A stretch of DNA of 60,000 bases from Owenia fusiformis (Eukaryota; Annelida; Polychaeta; Sabellida; Oweniidae): NCBI GenBank assembly GCA_903813345.2, contig CAIIXF020000004.1, positions 17,781,513-17,841,512 of the forward strand. Direction: 5' to 3'. The position numbers and the translations under genes are program-made. Below, one piece after another: positions 36,301 to 47,270 of this stretch. The first letter of the stretch is position 1. Each line of letters begins with the position of its first letter. The notes beneath the pieces were generated by a model. The model had not been told where the DNA came from. It saw only the letters and a program-made list of their open reading frames with translations, and did not search any database.

Positions 36301-39300
36301 AGATGCCACCAAGAAGGCACACTAATATTCTTGGACTGAGGAACAATTACCCATGGGGGATGCCACCAAGAAGGCACACTAATATTCTTGGATTGAGGAA
36401 CCACAATTAACTGATCCGGAAGATGCCACCAAGAAGGCACACTAATATTCTTGGATTGAGGAACAATTACCCATGGGGGATGCCACCAAGAAGGCACACT
36501 AATATTCTTGGATTGAGGAACCACAATAATCTGATCCAGAAGATGCCACCAAGAAGGCACACCAATATTCTTGGCCTGAGGAAACGACGGTTACCTACAG
36601 GGGATGCCTACAAGGAGGCTAAACAATATCCTTGGAAGGGGGACGACGGTTACCTGATGTGGATGACGCCACCAAGAAGGCGAATTATGTTTCTTGGCCT
36701 GAGGAAACGACGGTTACCTACAGGGGATGCCTTCAAGGAGGCTAAACAATATCCTTGGGAGGAATGAACGATGGTTACCTGATCCGGAAGATGCCATCAA
36801 GAAGGCACACCAAAATTCTTGGCCTAAGGAATGACGGCTATCTACAGGGGATGCCTACAAGGAGGCACTACAATATCCTTGGAAGGAGGAACGATGGTTA
36901 CCTGATCCGGAAGATGCACCCAAGAAGACACAACAACATTTTCGGGGAAGCCTACAAAGAGGCAATATTGAAAGTAAGAGGGACAATACCCTTTGTCAGA
37001 CGAACGAGGGTTGCCAGAAGTGAAATCCAAACCTGAAGTACAAATATTATAGCATATGAACATGTTGAGAAGAAGAAAGTCAAGAAACCTGCTGAATATA
37101 ATTGGATTCACAATTTGACGGGATTTCAAAGAACACTTCGAAATTGTCTCAGCATCTAACGATTGGGATGAAACAACAAAAGGCCCTTGAACTGGCAACC
37201 ACATTAAGGAAACTGGCATTGGGTAATGCATATGTTGTATGATATTAGAGAAGCAGATGGGCGTGATTATGAAAAACTTTGTTCAGCCTTACGAAACAGA
37301 TTTGAACCAGAAGAAAAGCGACAAATGTATAAATCACCGTTGAATATCTCATGGAGTATTTAACCTTTCAAGCAAGTAATATCACAAGTCGACGACCCTT
37401 CAAGATGTTACTGATAGCCTAGGAGCTACAAAGAGACTTTTACGTGCGAAGAAGCTACCCAGAACTTGCTCGAGTAAATGCCAATCGGCAAGTGGGAAAT
37501 GGGAAATAGCAGTTCAAGGGTCAAGGCTCAGCTAGTTATACGAATGGACCCAAAGCCACACCAGAATGGCTCGATAACCGCTATTTTGGTGTGAAAGTAG
37601 AATCCAATAAAGAACTATATCAAATGGAAGAGACAAGTGGATTGAAGCTGCCAGTGCTTATATATATAATCAACATGTAAACTGCTTGTTAGATACTGGT
37701 GCTGCTATGAATATTATAAACACTTTGCTTGTCAATTGTATAAAGGAACATTTTGAATTACGTTCAACCTGATCATTCTCCAAGCAGCATTTGGATAAAT
37801 TATAACTCTAAATCGACAAAGAAGGATGTCATGAGAGATAACTAATGTGTGGGACACCTATGTTGATTTCTGTTGATATATGGCCAACTTTTCTGAGACC
37901 TCATGAATTGAGATACCAGTGGGCATGGAGAGTGACAAATAAGGACCGTAACAAACATATATATCAATATATACCAATATAATGGAGTATAATCAAATAT
38001 TATTCGATAGTTTAATGACTGACAATTATCATATGCATGTTCAAACTTGTAAATATATTCATTTAGTATACTTGTACTGAAAATGTATCACTACAGCACT
38101 TCAAATTGATTTTTCTTTTTGTTTGAGGACAAACAAATTTCTTAGGTGGGAGGAATGTGACAAAGTTGCAATTGGGCTTATTTAATAATTAACTATGGTA
38201 TAATATATTTGTGTTCAGTTTGGAAAAAGTAAGGTTACATTAACTTTGGATTGTATTGATTTATCGTTGTTGATTCTGGCACCATTTGAGTTGTTATTAT
38301 ATCAGTTGTGTTTCAATCAACATCTACCGATTAACATAGCGATTTGTAAGCATTAAAACATTTCTAAAATCAACATGACATGAAAACTAAATATAAGAGC
38401 TGATGGTGCTTCTGGATACTTCTTTAATGTAACCAATAGTAATGAGAAAAGCTTCGGGGGTTGGGCCTAGCGACGTTTGACATGGGATAAATTATGACCT
38501 AAATGTGAAGAATTGTAATCTTTGATTAATGAGGTGGTGATATGTTTTCATATTTTCCGGATGCAACATTACATTTTGACAGAACAAAATCAACAAAGAA
38601 ATATGAATTATTGATGGTGTGTTTCAGTGCTAATTACCAATTATCAATATTTAGAGGACATATATTCTATATCATTATACATATATAATCTTTATACAAT
38701 TGTGAAAACTATTCTGCAATTTTTATCATTTGAATGCTTATAAAAAGTGTATTTTATGGACTTAATTACTTAATAGCTTAAATGAGAGCGGTGAATAGTT
38801 CACTTGCATGACATCATACAAACTCTGGTCCATGTAAACACTAAGTTCTTGCAATCACGAATTATAAACAAAAGTGGGATTTATGGGAAACCTTCGACCT
38901 TTTTCTGAACAATGTAGGCAGAAATCTATAATATTTATATTCATATCTAGAGAATTATTTCACACATATTTTCGGCCAATTTTTATTAATGGTTATTTTT
39001 GAGATCTGATTGGACAAGACCTCTTATTTTGGCTCTGCCTACCTCAAAATTTGGGAATAAAAGAGGCAATTTTACATTAAATCTTCGGAACCTCGTTGCA
39101 TGGACTGGAGTCAGACAAAAACTGTAAGAAGCATATTTTCGGAACTTTGGATTTTTACAAATAAATAGAATTTCACACAAACTTGGTTTCGTGTTTTTGC
39201 GATGAGATGGGAGACATTCAAATTTGTCACATAGATCTATGAATATCCTATATATCATACACAAATTGATCAATGCAGTTAAATGAAGAATGCAAATTTT

Positions 39301-42300
39301 GTTTTTGTTTTTAAACCCATTGATTCTTCCAAGGCTATGACATACACATAGTTTTCTAACAATATTATACAGTACAAATGTTTAGTTTTTGTTTTACTGA
39401 TGCAATGTATTCAACTATACCTACCTGAACAGAAGTACAACCATCAGCATCCTTTGCATTAACATCAGCCTTGTTGTCTATAAGTATTCTGATGATGTCA
39501 TCCATCCCAACCTCACTGGTCTGATGTAGAGCAGTGCTGCCTGCATTGGGAGAATATGTTACAAAGAATAACAGGCATTTATCAAATACACTAAAGAATT
39601 ATATCAAATTCCCAAAATCAGGCACAATTCAAATTCAATACTGTTTAATGAATTGAGTTTAAATTAAATAACCTTAAAACTGGATTCATATTTTTGATTT
39701 TTAATGATTTCAATAGTAAATGATTTTGTATTAAATTGGACTGCAAATAATGATTCAGTTCATCAAATTAGTTTAAAAAATATCTTTACTTGTCCTTCTG
39801 AGGACTATGACTGTTAAGAATAACATGGAAGCCATTTTTTTTATTTTTGACCCAAATGACCTACACATATGGTCCTGACCTTCCCGAATACTGCTGACCC
39901 CATCACATTTAATAACCTAAATATTGTTGACCTGGTGACTTGATGTAGTCTACTTACCTGTCTTTGATTTGGCATTAATGTCAGGACAGGAGGCTGAACC
40001 TAATATCTTCTTTATCTCCATTTCATTGCCTAAAACAAATATGTAACAAACAAATAATTAGAGGTTATGTAACAAATGATTTGTTAGGTACACTTTATGT
40101 TCTACTCGTTATTGTGTAGTTGTTAATAAACTTGATTGTATGGAGGAATGAATTCCCTTCACTTTACAGTTCTCTGCAGACTTATTATAAAGCTCAGTAA
40201 AACCTGTACATCTGAACACCTCTCTAATCTGAACACCTTTCAAGTGAATGTCTTTTTTCAATCCAATTTTTAAATCTCCCTAAGACTTCTTGTTTAAAAA
40301 CCTTTCGATGTGAACACCTGCCAATCTAAATACTTTAAAGCTGGACTTTGCCCCGAAACGCAATCTTGGGTTGTTTCGGGGGTGAACTTTATCATTTTGA
40401 GCTTAATGAAAGATTATAGAATGATGAACAAATGGGGCAAATCTTGTGTAGAAATACTTACGATAAATGTGTCATTTCAAAGATTTTTCATTGAATTGCT
40501 TCGATTGTCGACGACGATATGATTTTTGGAAGGTTTCTAAATTAAGAACGTGACGTCACTTCCGAATCATAGCATTCAAAATAAGTAGCGTTTAATTACT
40601 TCCACCATTCATGATAACACGGTGGTCTAGCGGTATAATGCTCGCTCAGCACGCCGGAGGCCCGGGTTAGAATCCCCATTCGCTTTTTTATTTTTTTAAC
40701 TAAATGATTGTTCTTTGATAATACGCAGAAAAAAACAATTTTTATTTACATAAACTTTATATTAGAGCTTGAAAATGTAAAAACAATATATGTCAACATA
40801 TTGCGTTTTGGAGCGATGTGCAGGTTCAAGCATTTGATATATTGGATTGATATTGGTTGTTGAATGTTGCATGTTTGTGTTGCATATTTGTACCTTTCCG
40901 TATTGCTCTATGTAAGTAGTTGGTGACACCAAATCTCCTAGCATGTTCTGGGGGTGGTGTTCCCATACATATCTCTTGTAGGTTGGTGGGCAGACCATCA
41001 GCATCAGCATTATAATGATCTACCAGGTCATCTAAACCTGAAATTAAATCATCTCATTTTCATTATGCTATTAAATTATGTTATTATTAAAGCCTGTATA
41101 TCCAAACGCCTCTGTAATTTGAACACCTCTGTAATCGGAACATCTCTCAATGTGAACACTTTTTCTTGGTCCTGATTTTGTTATATCTCAAACTCACATA
41201 TTAGGAAAACTTTAAAGTGAACACAAGCAGTTTTGACCAGTCTCAGTAGCATACGTATTAGTGAGGTTTACTGTATCTTGATTCTTATGTAGGCAAATGC
41301 AGTCAGCAATAGATTACAATTACATGTACAGTAAAACCTGTCTAATCCGAACACCCATGGGACCAGCCAAAAGCGTTCAAATTGGCAGGTGTTCAAATTT
41401 CGAGGATATTGTTGGTCGGGGGGGGGGGGATTTTCATTGTTCAGTCCACTATATTGAACACTTAATACTACAATAGGCCTATAGCCTACATGTATATGCT
41501 ATGTTTTATTTACATTTTGAACAATTTCATTATTTTTGGAAAATAACTCTTTAATTTTGGCAAAAACTTTGAAATACACTGAATAAGACAGTATATGATA
41601 GTCTTGTACGAAATCTTATGCTTATTAAATGACTTATCTCATATTATGGTTACATAGCACTGCTTTACTTTAGCTTGAAAAAGTCGTTCATTGTTGTTTG
41701 TTTCTTGGCACTTTTAGCAGTAGCAATATTTGAGTAGATACCCTCTTCAATTAAAAAGAATTTTTTTTCAAAATATCAAGGGCATTCAGTATGTCAGATG
41801 TGCCTTTTTAGAAGGCATTTTAGTGATAGGATATTACGAAGTTGAATTTTTCTCTTTCTCATGATATAATCTTGTCTACAAATGTGTCTGTGTTGTCTTT
41901 GTGATTATAAAACATTTACTGATTGAATCCTAGCTATCATAACAGACCCATGGGATATAAAACAGTTAAGACTTGTTCATAATCCAAATCAAAAACATCC
42001 AGTTAATTTAAAATAAGGATAAACCAATTACCTCCCAGATTCTCACCTTTCTCTTAATCTAAATCAAAAACATCCAGGTAATTTCTAATAATGATAAAAC
42101 AATTATAATCTTGTCTGCAAATGTGTCTGTGTTGTCTCTGTGATTATAAAACATTTACTGATTGAATCCTAGCTATCATAACAGACACATGGGATATAAA
42201 ACAGTTAAGACTTGTTCATAATCCAAATCAAAAACATCCAGTTAATTTAAAATGAGGATAAACCAATTATCTTCTTGATTCACACCTTTCTCTTAATCCA

Positions 42301-45300
42301 AACATAAAACATTCAGTTCTTTTCTAATAAGATAAACCAATTAACTCCCGTATTCACACCTTTCCTGTTGTTTTCCACAAATTAGGGATGTCACTGAGAC
42401 TAAATAAGTTAATTAGGACAATATTGGTTCTTTGATTGCATTGGATATGTAAAGATAATAAGAACTATAACATTGACTCAATATGTGGCTATTATTGAAA
42501 TGTCCAGACATTTGATTTCTGATAAAATGTTCAGATTAGACAGGTCAGTTTTTCAAATCTGATTGTTCACTGTTCAGATTAGGAGGTGTTCAGATTTCAA
42601 GGTTTATTTAACATGGGAGTCAATGGGAGGAAAAAATGGGACCGAAAAAAAGTGTTCACATTGGAAGGTGTTCGGATTAGCCAGGTGTTCAGATATACAG
42701 GTTTTACTGTACATAGAGATCAAAAAGACATCTAAGAGTAACTTTTGTTGTTCATGTGTTTTGAGGAAATTATGCTTTTTGAATTGCATATCCCTTCAAT
42801 GTGGGTAGATCATGATCTCACAGTTAACAGATGGATGTAAAGAATTTAGTGTGCAGCTTTGGAGTAAAACCCTTAATAATAGCATAAAGTGCAAAATAAA
42901 TGTTTTGATCCTTACCATGAATGATTGGTCCCTCATCAATGCAATAAAACGCATCCCCAGTCCGTTGTATTTGGAAATGAGCTGGTTCCCCATTGTACAT
43001 CAGGGACAACACAAAATCCTCATCGCTATGGGAACTGTCCCTTATAAGGAATAAACCATTTTTTGCATGTCCTGGAAAAGAAACAATAAGTAAGCTTACA
43101 TGTATGTTAAAATATAATTTTGTATATTTCTTATTTTTTTATTCCCTATTATAGCAGTAATATAACAAATACTTTTAAAAGTCAGCCCTTTCAATATGAA
43201 ATACAAATGTAACTCCAAATATATTTGTTCCTGATTGGTCCATATGTTTCATTTTCACCAATCGTAATTTAAATCAAATGTTACTTTGAAAGTATAATAT
43301 GTAGTTCATATATATTTTTGTTTCATTTCTTAATCAATATGTTAGGTTTATTAGATGAGTCTGTTTGATGCTTTGATTGGTATAGTACATGTATAGATAT
43401 GATCCCCCAAAATGATGATTTAATAATATGCAAGGGTTTTTTGATTGAGGGTTCACTATGTCAATTAAAATAATTGAATTCACATCTGTCACACATTCTC
43501 TCTTACTGCACTGCACAAATAGATTATTTGCGTGAATTTTATGTGCAACTTTTTAAAAATATAAAACCCTCACCTCCCTGTAAAATATTTTCAATATCTG
43601 GCAATGCTATAAAAGCTTACCTTGTTGACTCCTTAAAGGTATAATTATCCTACGCCACATTCAATGAGTGTATTCAAATAAAAAGAGACACTTCCAGGAA
43701 TAAAGTCAATGAAAGTTACTTTATAGAGAAAAAGTAATTTTGGCAATAGGTGTAATCAAATAAAATATTGAATATATGATTCATAATTTGGTATGCAGTA
43801 ATAATACTTAATCTTGATATCATGAATAAGATTAAAGGACACACATTTTACAAACAGATGTAGTTCAAGCATGTTAATGTTAATAAGACAAGTTATAAGC
43901 ATATATATAACATCATTTCGATGACAGCAAACAATCTTTCCTATCCATGTAACACATTCATGACCATAGCCAGTAGGTCGCTACAGGTTTCAGCACACAC
44001 CCTTGAGATTTGCATTGTCACTTTTCAGAAAAATCAACTCATTCCATTTTAATTTGCCTTAAAATATGACCATATTTGCCTCGAGTTATTTTTGGCACTT
44101 CCTCTCCAAGCCTTAGTTTCAATTTCCATATTCAAACAGCCTCAAATGTTTGCAGGGCAACGTGCCAGAATATCAGGGAGTAGACAACAGACAATTGCAA
44201 TATCAGAACAGTATGTTAGTACAGTAGAACCTGCTAAGTGGAACATCTCCGTAAGTGGAACACCTCGGAAGTGGAACGCTTTTTCAAAGTCCCGTTCTAA
44301 AAACCCATTGACTCAATGTTAAGTGAACCTCTGTAAGTGGAACACCTCCAAACTTGAACAGTGAACACCCAATATTGAAAAATTAACCTGCTAAGTCGAA
44401 CAGTCAATTTTCCATAAATTTCAATAGTGATACTTATGTAAACAAAATTAACCTCCAACAGTGATACCTGGGTATGAAAACAGGTAATAACGTGATAATT
44501 GGCAAAGTAGGATTTAAATGGATTACCATATAGTCAATTGGATTAACCTCCTGTAGAGATCAACATGTGATGCTACCACTAATTAATTTGATAATTAGCA
44601 AATTAGAATTTCATAAGATTATCATTCAGCAAATTGGATTAAGAGATGGACATGTGATGCTCTTGCCTCTTACATCTTGCTGTTTGTTTCATACTTAATA
44701 AGTAAGCTTAAGAATGTCAGTTAAAAAACAAATGAATTATTAGCATTAGGAACAAGTCTTTAAAACTTAATTGCCAAATCTTAGTGTCTGAGACTGGCAG
44801 AATGAGGAGGATTGAGAATGTCAGAAAACATTTTTGGCAGAATGAGGAGGATTAAGAATGTCAGATACCTTTTTGAGTAAAACAAATAGATAATTGAGGC
44901 TATACAGCTGCCCTGCAATGATCGGAGAATCTTATTTTCAGTGATACATATCAACTCTATATTTAATCTTGTATGTTCGTTAAATCCCCGCGAACCCAAA
45001 ACCTCCGTAAGTGGAACACCTCCTAAGTGGAACGCTTTTTGGCAGAACGGAGGGTGTTCCACTTACACAGGTTCTACTGTATCTAGATGACATAAATGTT
45101 TCTTTATGCATAGTACTATACAAGACTAGTTGTTCATGTTTTAAGCATTTTACTTGCATACAATACTTGCGGCATTGATGATTTTTTGCTTCATTGTCAA
45201 ATCACTATGCCTAATAGAAAAATGCTTCACTGCAACCCCTATGAAATTCTAGCTTTCCAGGGCTGTCAACTTGGGAACACCTAACATGAGTGACTTACAA

Positions 45301-47270
45301 ATGTTGAACAACTTTCTTCAAATCTGAACACCTTGGGCCTCAGGGGGGTAGGTACAAAATATTTCGAGGAAAATGTGTGACATATGACAGTATCCGTGTA
45401 AAAAATTCCGAATGAAATGTGTTAGTTTTTTGCTGTATCGGCGATCACTTTTTTGAAATTTTTCTACAGGAATACTTTTGCTCGATTATATTCAAGTAAA
45501 ATGATATTATGTCACGCAAAAAACTGGCGTGACTGCAAAATTTTCCAGCAAATGCGTGACAAATATGCTAATTGGGGGACAGTTGGATGGCCTGGATTTC
45601 AGTACAGTAAAACTGTCATAATGAACACCTCTTTAGTGAAGACTCTGTGCCCAGTGAACACATGAGTCTACTCTATTGAAGACCTGTGTCTAGTGAACAC
45701 AGTTAAAACTGTCATAATGAAAGCCTCTTTAGTGAAGATTTGTGCCCAGTGAACACATGAGTCTACTCTATTGAACACCTGTGTCTAGTGAACACTGATT
45801 CCCAGCCAATTGTCTTCTTATCATAATGTCAAGCTACAATGTTAGAGGCAGACATTATCGATTAATGAAAATTGAAATATGTGTATCTTGCCACCCCCAC
45901 AAAATAATTGATTCACCCACTTGACATTGGTATCTTGGATCCACTTGCAAAATATATATAACATTAAGGTCAATATTAATACAATTCAATACATTATTGA
46001 GTATACCTTTCATTACCTAGGTTTATATTGGCAATTATGTCATCTTGACACAGCTGCCTTGCAAATTAGATACGATAAGTTGATGATTTTGCAATGCTTG
46101 ACAATCAAGATGTATCAATTTGAAAATTATCAATCAAGGAATAAATATATGATAGGCCATTCAATAAGGTAAAATTCAGCATGAATTGAACAGAATGCAC
46201 GGGTGTTAAAACACGAATATACCATGAGCACATGCTTTGAGGATCCGCGTTGTTTGAACCTACCGCCGAGCACACTTATACATTAAGACCCGTTACACAG
46301 TCATGATACCGCCGAGCAAGCTCATTGCATCATTGGGTCTGCTATACCCCCGTGAGAATGTCAAAGTGTGAAATGAAGGTGAGTGCATTTGTGCTGACAT
46401 TCTGTTCAACGAGTGTGGAAAGCCCATGGTTTAACTTGTGATTCTGTCATCAAAATTTGTCAGTGGCCATCCCCAGACAGAGCCCTAGATGTGATGTCAC
46501 AATTCAGTTAAAATTCCTGGATGTGCATAATGCACGGTCAAGGATGTATGGAGAATTAGAGAATGGTAATACTGCATTCTGATTGGTTTAGAAATTCAAT
46601 AAGAGCATGTTAGGTCAAAATTATGCTTGAATCAATTATATAGTGAACTGATAGTCTAAAAGGTATATGCTAGCACATTTTTATTATTGAACTTAGAGAA
46701 AAATAAGTACAGATATGATTTGGGCTTGCCCAAAATCATAACTGGCATAACTGCATACGGAGTGTGCCTAAAACTAGATCTAATAATTATTTCTACAAGA
46801 ACGTACCCACAGTACAGTACCTGTAAGTACCATCTATCTACCTTATCGAATCCTACGACCACATTAGATTGGTCACAAACGTAACTATCTACCCCCATAA
46901 ATGTGGGCTCGGTTTGCTTTTTAAAATTTTTGATTTGATAAGACAAACCTCATTTGCTTTCATCAGGCCGTCCAACTGTCCCACAATTTGCATATTTGTC
47001 AAGCCGAACGCCAAAAAAAGAGCGCATTTTGTTTTAACTTGTCACGCGGATACCGTATATGTCACGCATTTTCCTCGAAATTCTTCGTACAGTACTTGAA
47101 TAATGGAGATTGATAGTGCTCACTGTGTACGTACCATCCTTTTTCAATCTTCGTTCTGCCTCAGTTCTTCTTATCTCTCCATGGTACCACGAAACTTTGG
47201 TTTGTGCACGCTTTACGTAATTTGCATCCTTTAAAAGACTCTCATTCAAGTTTGGCATTGGCTTTGCCAT
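21313..47270 (-). CDS. SHARK: SHARK-type non-receptor tyrosine kinase (SH2-ankyrin-SH2-kinase)
   Basis: Sixteen minus-strand exons: 47135-47270, 42916-43071, 40894-41037, 39958-40029, 39425-39540, 30644-30784, 27345-27450, 26532-26599, 25859-25996, 25113-25233, 24435-24692, 24134-24204, 23040-23186, 22463-22651, 21895-22113, 21313-21501. All junctions are GT/AG and every phase matches, giving 756 residues. SH2-1 (WYHGEI at 28; GLFLIRDSS) spans about 28-105. Ankyrin repeats span about 137-290 ([17 protein letters not shown]). SH2-2 ([15 protein letters not shown]) spans about 305-395. A proline-rich linker covers 400-480. The kinase is about 482-745: [12 protein letters not shown] (K515), HRDLATRN (D608), DFG (D626), activation-loop YY 639-640, VKWYAPES. 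All catalytic residues are present. Related to Syk/ZAP-70; Drosophila Shark acts in Draper engulfment signalling and dorsal closure, and Hydra HTK16 has the same architecture. The start is the first ATG, in context GACATGG. Introns are bloated by mobile DNA, but no exon is broken. Confidence 0.95.
23190..24085. repeat. About 21-bp satellite array touching SHARK exon 13
   Basis: Roughly 40 units of AATGATATGACAAAATGAGA with a one- or two-base spacer; the far end degenerates into CAATATGAGAG variants. It fills almost the whole 0.95-kb intron between exons 12 and 13 and ends about a dozen bases from the splice acceptor of exon 13 (23186). The long minus-strand ORFs here (up to 270 codons) are this repeat read through into the exon. 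Confidence 0.95.
25421..25526. mobile_element. 102-bp hairpin MITE with TA duplication
   Basis: Arms of about 42-45 bases (starting CCTGGTCATCTTTCAATAAT; right arm ending GAAAGTGCAACAGG) pair with few mismatches around a loop of about 17 bases, flanked by TA on both sides. It is a mariner-type miniature element, or a palindrome able to form a stable transcript hairpin, in the SHARK intron between exons 9 and 10. Confidence 0.65.
27431..30375. repeat. 85-bp minisatellite (about 35 units) that includes SHARK exon 7's splice acceptor
   Basis: Consecutive CAATGAGAGAAGCATCTGAA words lie 85 bases apart (27436, 27521, 27606, 27691, 27776 and onward), with a few 81-bp (deletion TATA) and 98-bp (extra TTGCAATAACA) variants. 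The first unit overlaps authentic exon 7 (27345-27450). On the minus strand each unit reads TTATTTCAG followed by the exon's first 20 or so bases (ATGCTTCTCTCATTGGGA), so the acceptor and exon start are copied in every unit. It fills most of the intron between exons 6 and 7. Confidence 0.97.
30848..31020. mobile_element. MITE with GTAGCCAGG-type end
   Basis: On the minus strand it begins GTGCGTAGCCAGGGGGGTC and runs through G-rich sequence to AAATCCTGGCTAAGG at 30848. It is related to the element at about 53390-53550, with which it shares the words CAAAATCATGCAGTTTTTCA and CATTCT. No clear target duplication. Confidence 0.5.
31081..32156 (+). repeat. 5' LTR
   Basis: TGTGACAAAG...TTCGTCACA, 1,076 bp. 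Short terminal inverted repeat TGTGACRAA. Differs from the 3' LTR at about six positions, for example near 31124, 31709 and 32149. Confidence 0.93.
32159..32176 (+). promoter_or_regulatory. Candidate primer-binding site
   Basis: TGGTGGCAGTGGTGGGAT lies two bases after the 5' LTR. It starts with TGG, complementary to a tRNA CCA end. The priming tRNA is not identified. Confidence 0.5.
32290..35800 (+). repeat. Internal duplicated segment of the LTR element, first copy riddled with deletions
   Basis: Colinear blocks such as CTTCCAATAACTGGTCTTCA (about 33209 and 34725), CCCTAAAAGCCAACTGCAT, TACGAGGCCCGAT and TGATGATCTGTTCATATT (about 33615 and 35605) occur in the same order in two stretches. The first stretch lacks many pieces of 5-50 bases. 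Between them, GATGAACATGTCTAGTAAAT and GAATAAACAATGTAAGGA are also repeated. ORFs at 34685-34996 and 34873-35103 lie in the fuller copy; their product is not recognised. Confidence 0.75.
36243..36960 (+). repeat. About 60-bp tandem array in the gag region
   Basis: About 12 units of the form GATGCCACCAAGAAGGCACA, then a TATTCTTGG-type word, and a spacer with CTGATCCGGAA or TACCCATGGGG. The later units diverge to CTACAAGGAGGC versions. Read on the plus strand, a unit encodes [12 protein letters not shown]. The ORFs on both strands here are consequences of the repeat. Confidence 0.85.
37050..37720 (+). pseudogene. Degenerate gag and aspartic protease remnant
   Basis: About 37221-37370 translates to a stretch with [15 protein letters not shown], resembling the capsid-region pattern of retrotransposon Gag proteins, and stops at TAA soon after. 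Neighbouring sequence holds further gag-like words in other frames, so several frameshifts separate them. At 37692-37703 the codons give DTGA, the retropepsin-type active site, followed by AMNIIN. No reverse transcriptase or integrase follows before the 3' LTR. Confidence 0.65.
38140..38155 (+). promoter_or_regulatory. Polypurine tract
   Basis: TTAGGTGGGAGGAA lies directly before the 3' LTR; this is the expected plus-strand priming site. Confidence 0.7.
38156..39231 (+). repeat. 3' LTR
   Basis: 1,076 bp, TGTGACAAAG...TTTGTCACA, about 99.4% identical to the 5' LTR by eye. It ends 194 bases from SHARK exon 5 (39425-39540). The 95-codon minus-strand ORF reaching into it is not a gene. Confidence 0.93.
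40198..40350. mobile_element. Partial pogo-like element
   Basis: Begins CAGTAAAACCTGTACATCTG and contains repeated GAACACCT words, like the complete elements at 41329 and 44222, but has no matching right end. Located in the SHARK intron between exons 3 and 4. Confidence 0.5.
40616..40689 (+). other. tRNA-like sequence, probable SINE head or tRNA pseudogene
   Basis: A-box TGGTCTAGCGG (40623-40633), a putative anticodon arm with loop TCAGCAC (AGC, alanine, in the anticodon position), B-box GGTTAGAATCC (40665-40675), and a T run at 40684-40689 that could stop polymerase III. The acceptor stem does not pair and the anticodon stem has a mismatch, so I do not call a functional tRNA. Confidence 0.55.
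41329..42709. mobile_element. 1.38-kb pogo/Tigger-like element
   Basis: Ends CAGTAAAACCTGTCTAATCC and the reverse complement of CAGTAAAACCTGTATATCTG, flanked by TA. GTTCAGATT/GAACACC words repeat inside each end. The interior holds a direct duplication of about 120 bases (near 41908-42029 and 42148-42270, sharing GATTGAATCCTAGCTATCAT). No transposase ORF, so non-autonomous. In the SHARK intron between exons 2 and 3. Confidence 0.75.
44222..45079. mobile_element. 858-bp pogo/Tigger-like element
   Basis: Left end CAGTAGAACCTGCTAAGTGG; right end is the reverse complement of CAGTAGAACCTGTGTAAGTG; TA flanks. AAGTGGAACACCTC words repeat in both subterminal regions. It also contains the direct pair TGGCAGAATGAGGAGGATT (about 44795 and 44836). 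No transposase ORF. In SHARK intron 1. Confidence 0.75.
45350..47092. mobile_element. About 1.74-kb foldback element next to SHARK exon 1
   Basis: The left outer sequence TTTCGAGGAAAATGTGTGAC (about 45363) is mirrored by the right outer sequence GTCACGCATTTTCCTCGAAA (about 47061-47080). Further in, GACAAATATGCTAATTG with GGGACAGTTGGATGGCCTG (about 45556-45595) is mirrored near 46965-47020. Arms are about 130-245 bases, unequal because of indels. The interior includes a tandemly duplicated pogo-like fragment (45603-45800). The right end is about 40 bases from the exon 1 donor. Confidence 0.65.

Larger units (their letters stand above)
31081..39231 (+). mobile_element. LTR retrotransposon, Ty3/Gypsy-like, non-autonomous
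   Basis: Two direct LTRs of 1,076 bp each (31081-32156 and 38156-39231) start TGTGACAAAG and end TTYGTCACA. Aligned at an offset of 7,075 they show no indels and about six substitutions, so the insertion is young. A TGG-starting primer-binding candidate follows the 5' LTR and a purine tract (GGTGGGAGGAA) precedes the 3' LTR. The interior of about 6 kb has frameshifted gag-like sequence and one aspartic-protease motif, but I found no reverse transcriptase, RNase H or integrase. It must therefore rely on another element. It sits in SHARK intron 5, antisense to SHARK. No clean 5-bp target duplication is visible (flanks ATAGT and TAGAT). Confidence 0.93.

Noticed and set aside
36237-37036. Several ORFs on both strands with [12 protein letters not shown] or VPSWWH repeats
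   Set aside because: Consequences of the 60-bp array inside the LTR element.
38986-39273. 95-codon minus-strand ORF, also seen in the 5' LTR
   Set aside because: Lies in the LTR and is cut at the LTR border; no sign of an encoded protein.
40616-40689. Functional alanine tRNA
   Set aside because: Acceptor stem does not pair and the anticodon stem is mismatched; kept only as tRNA-like.
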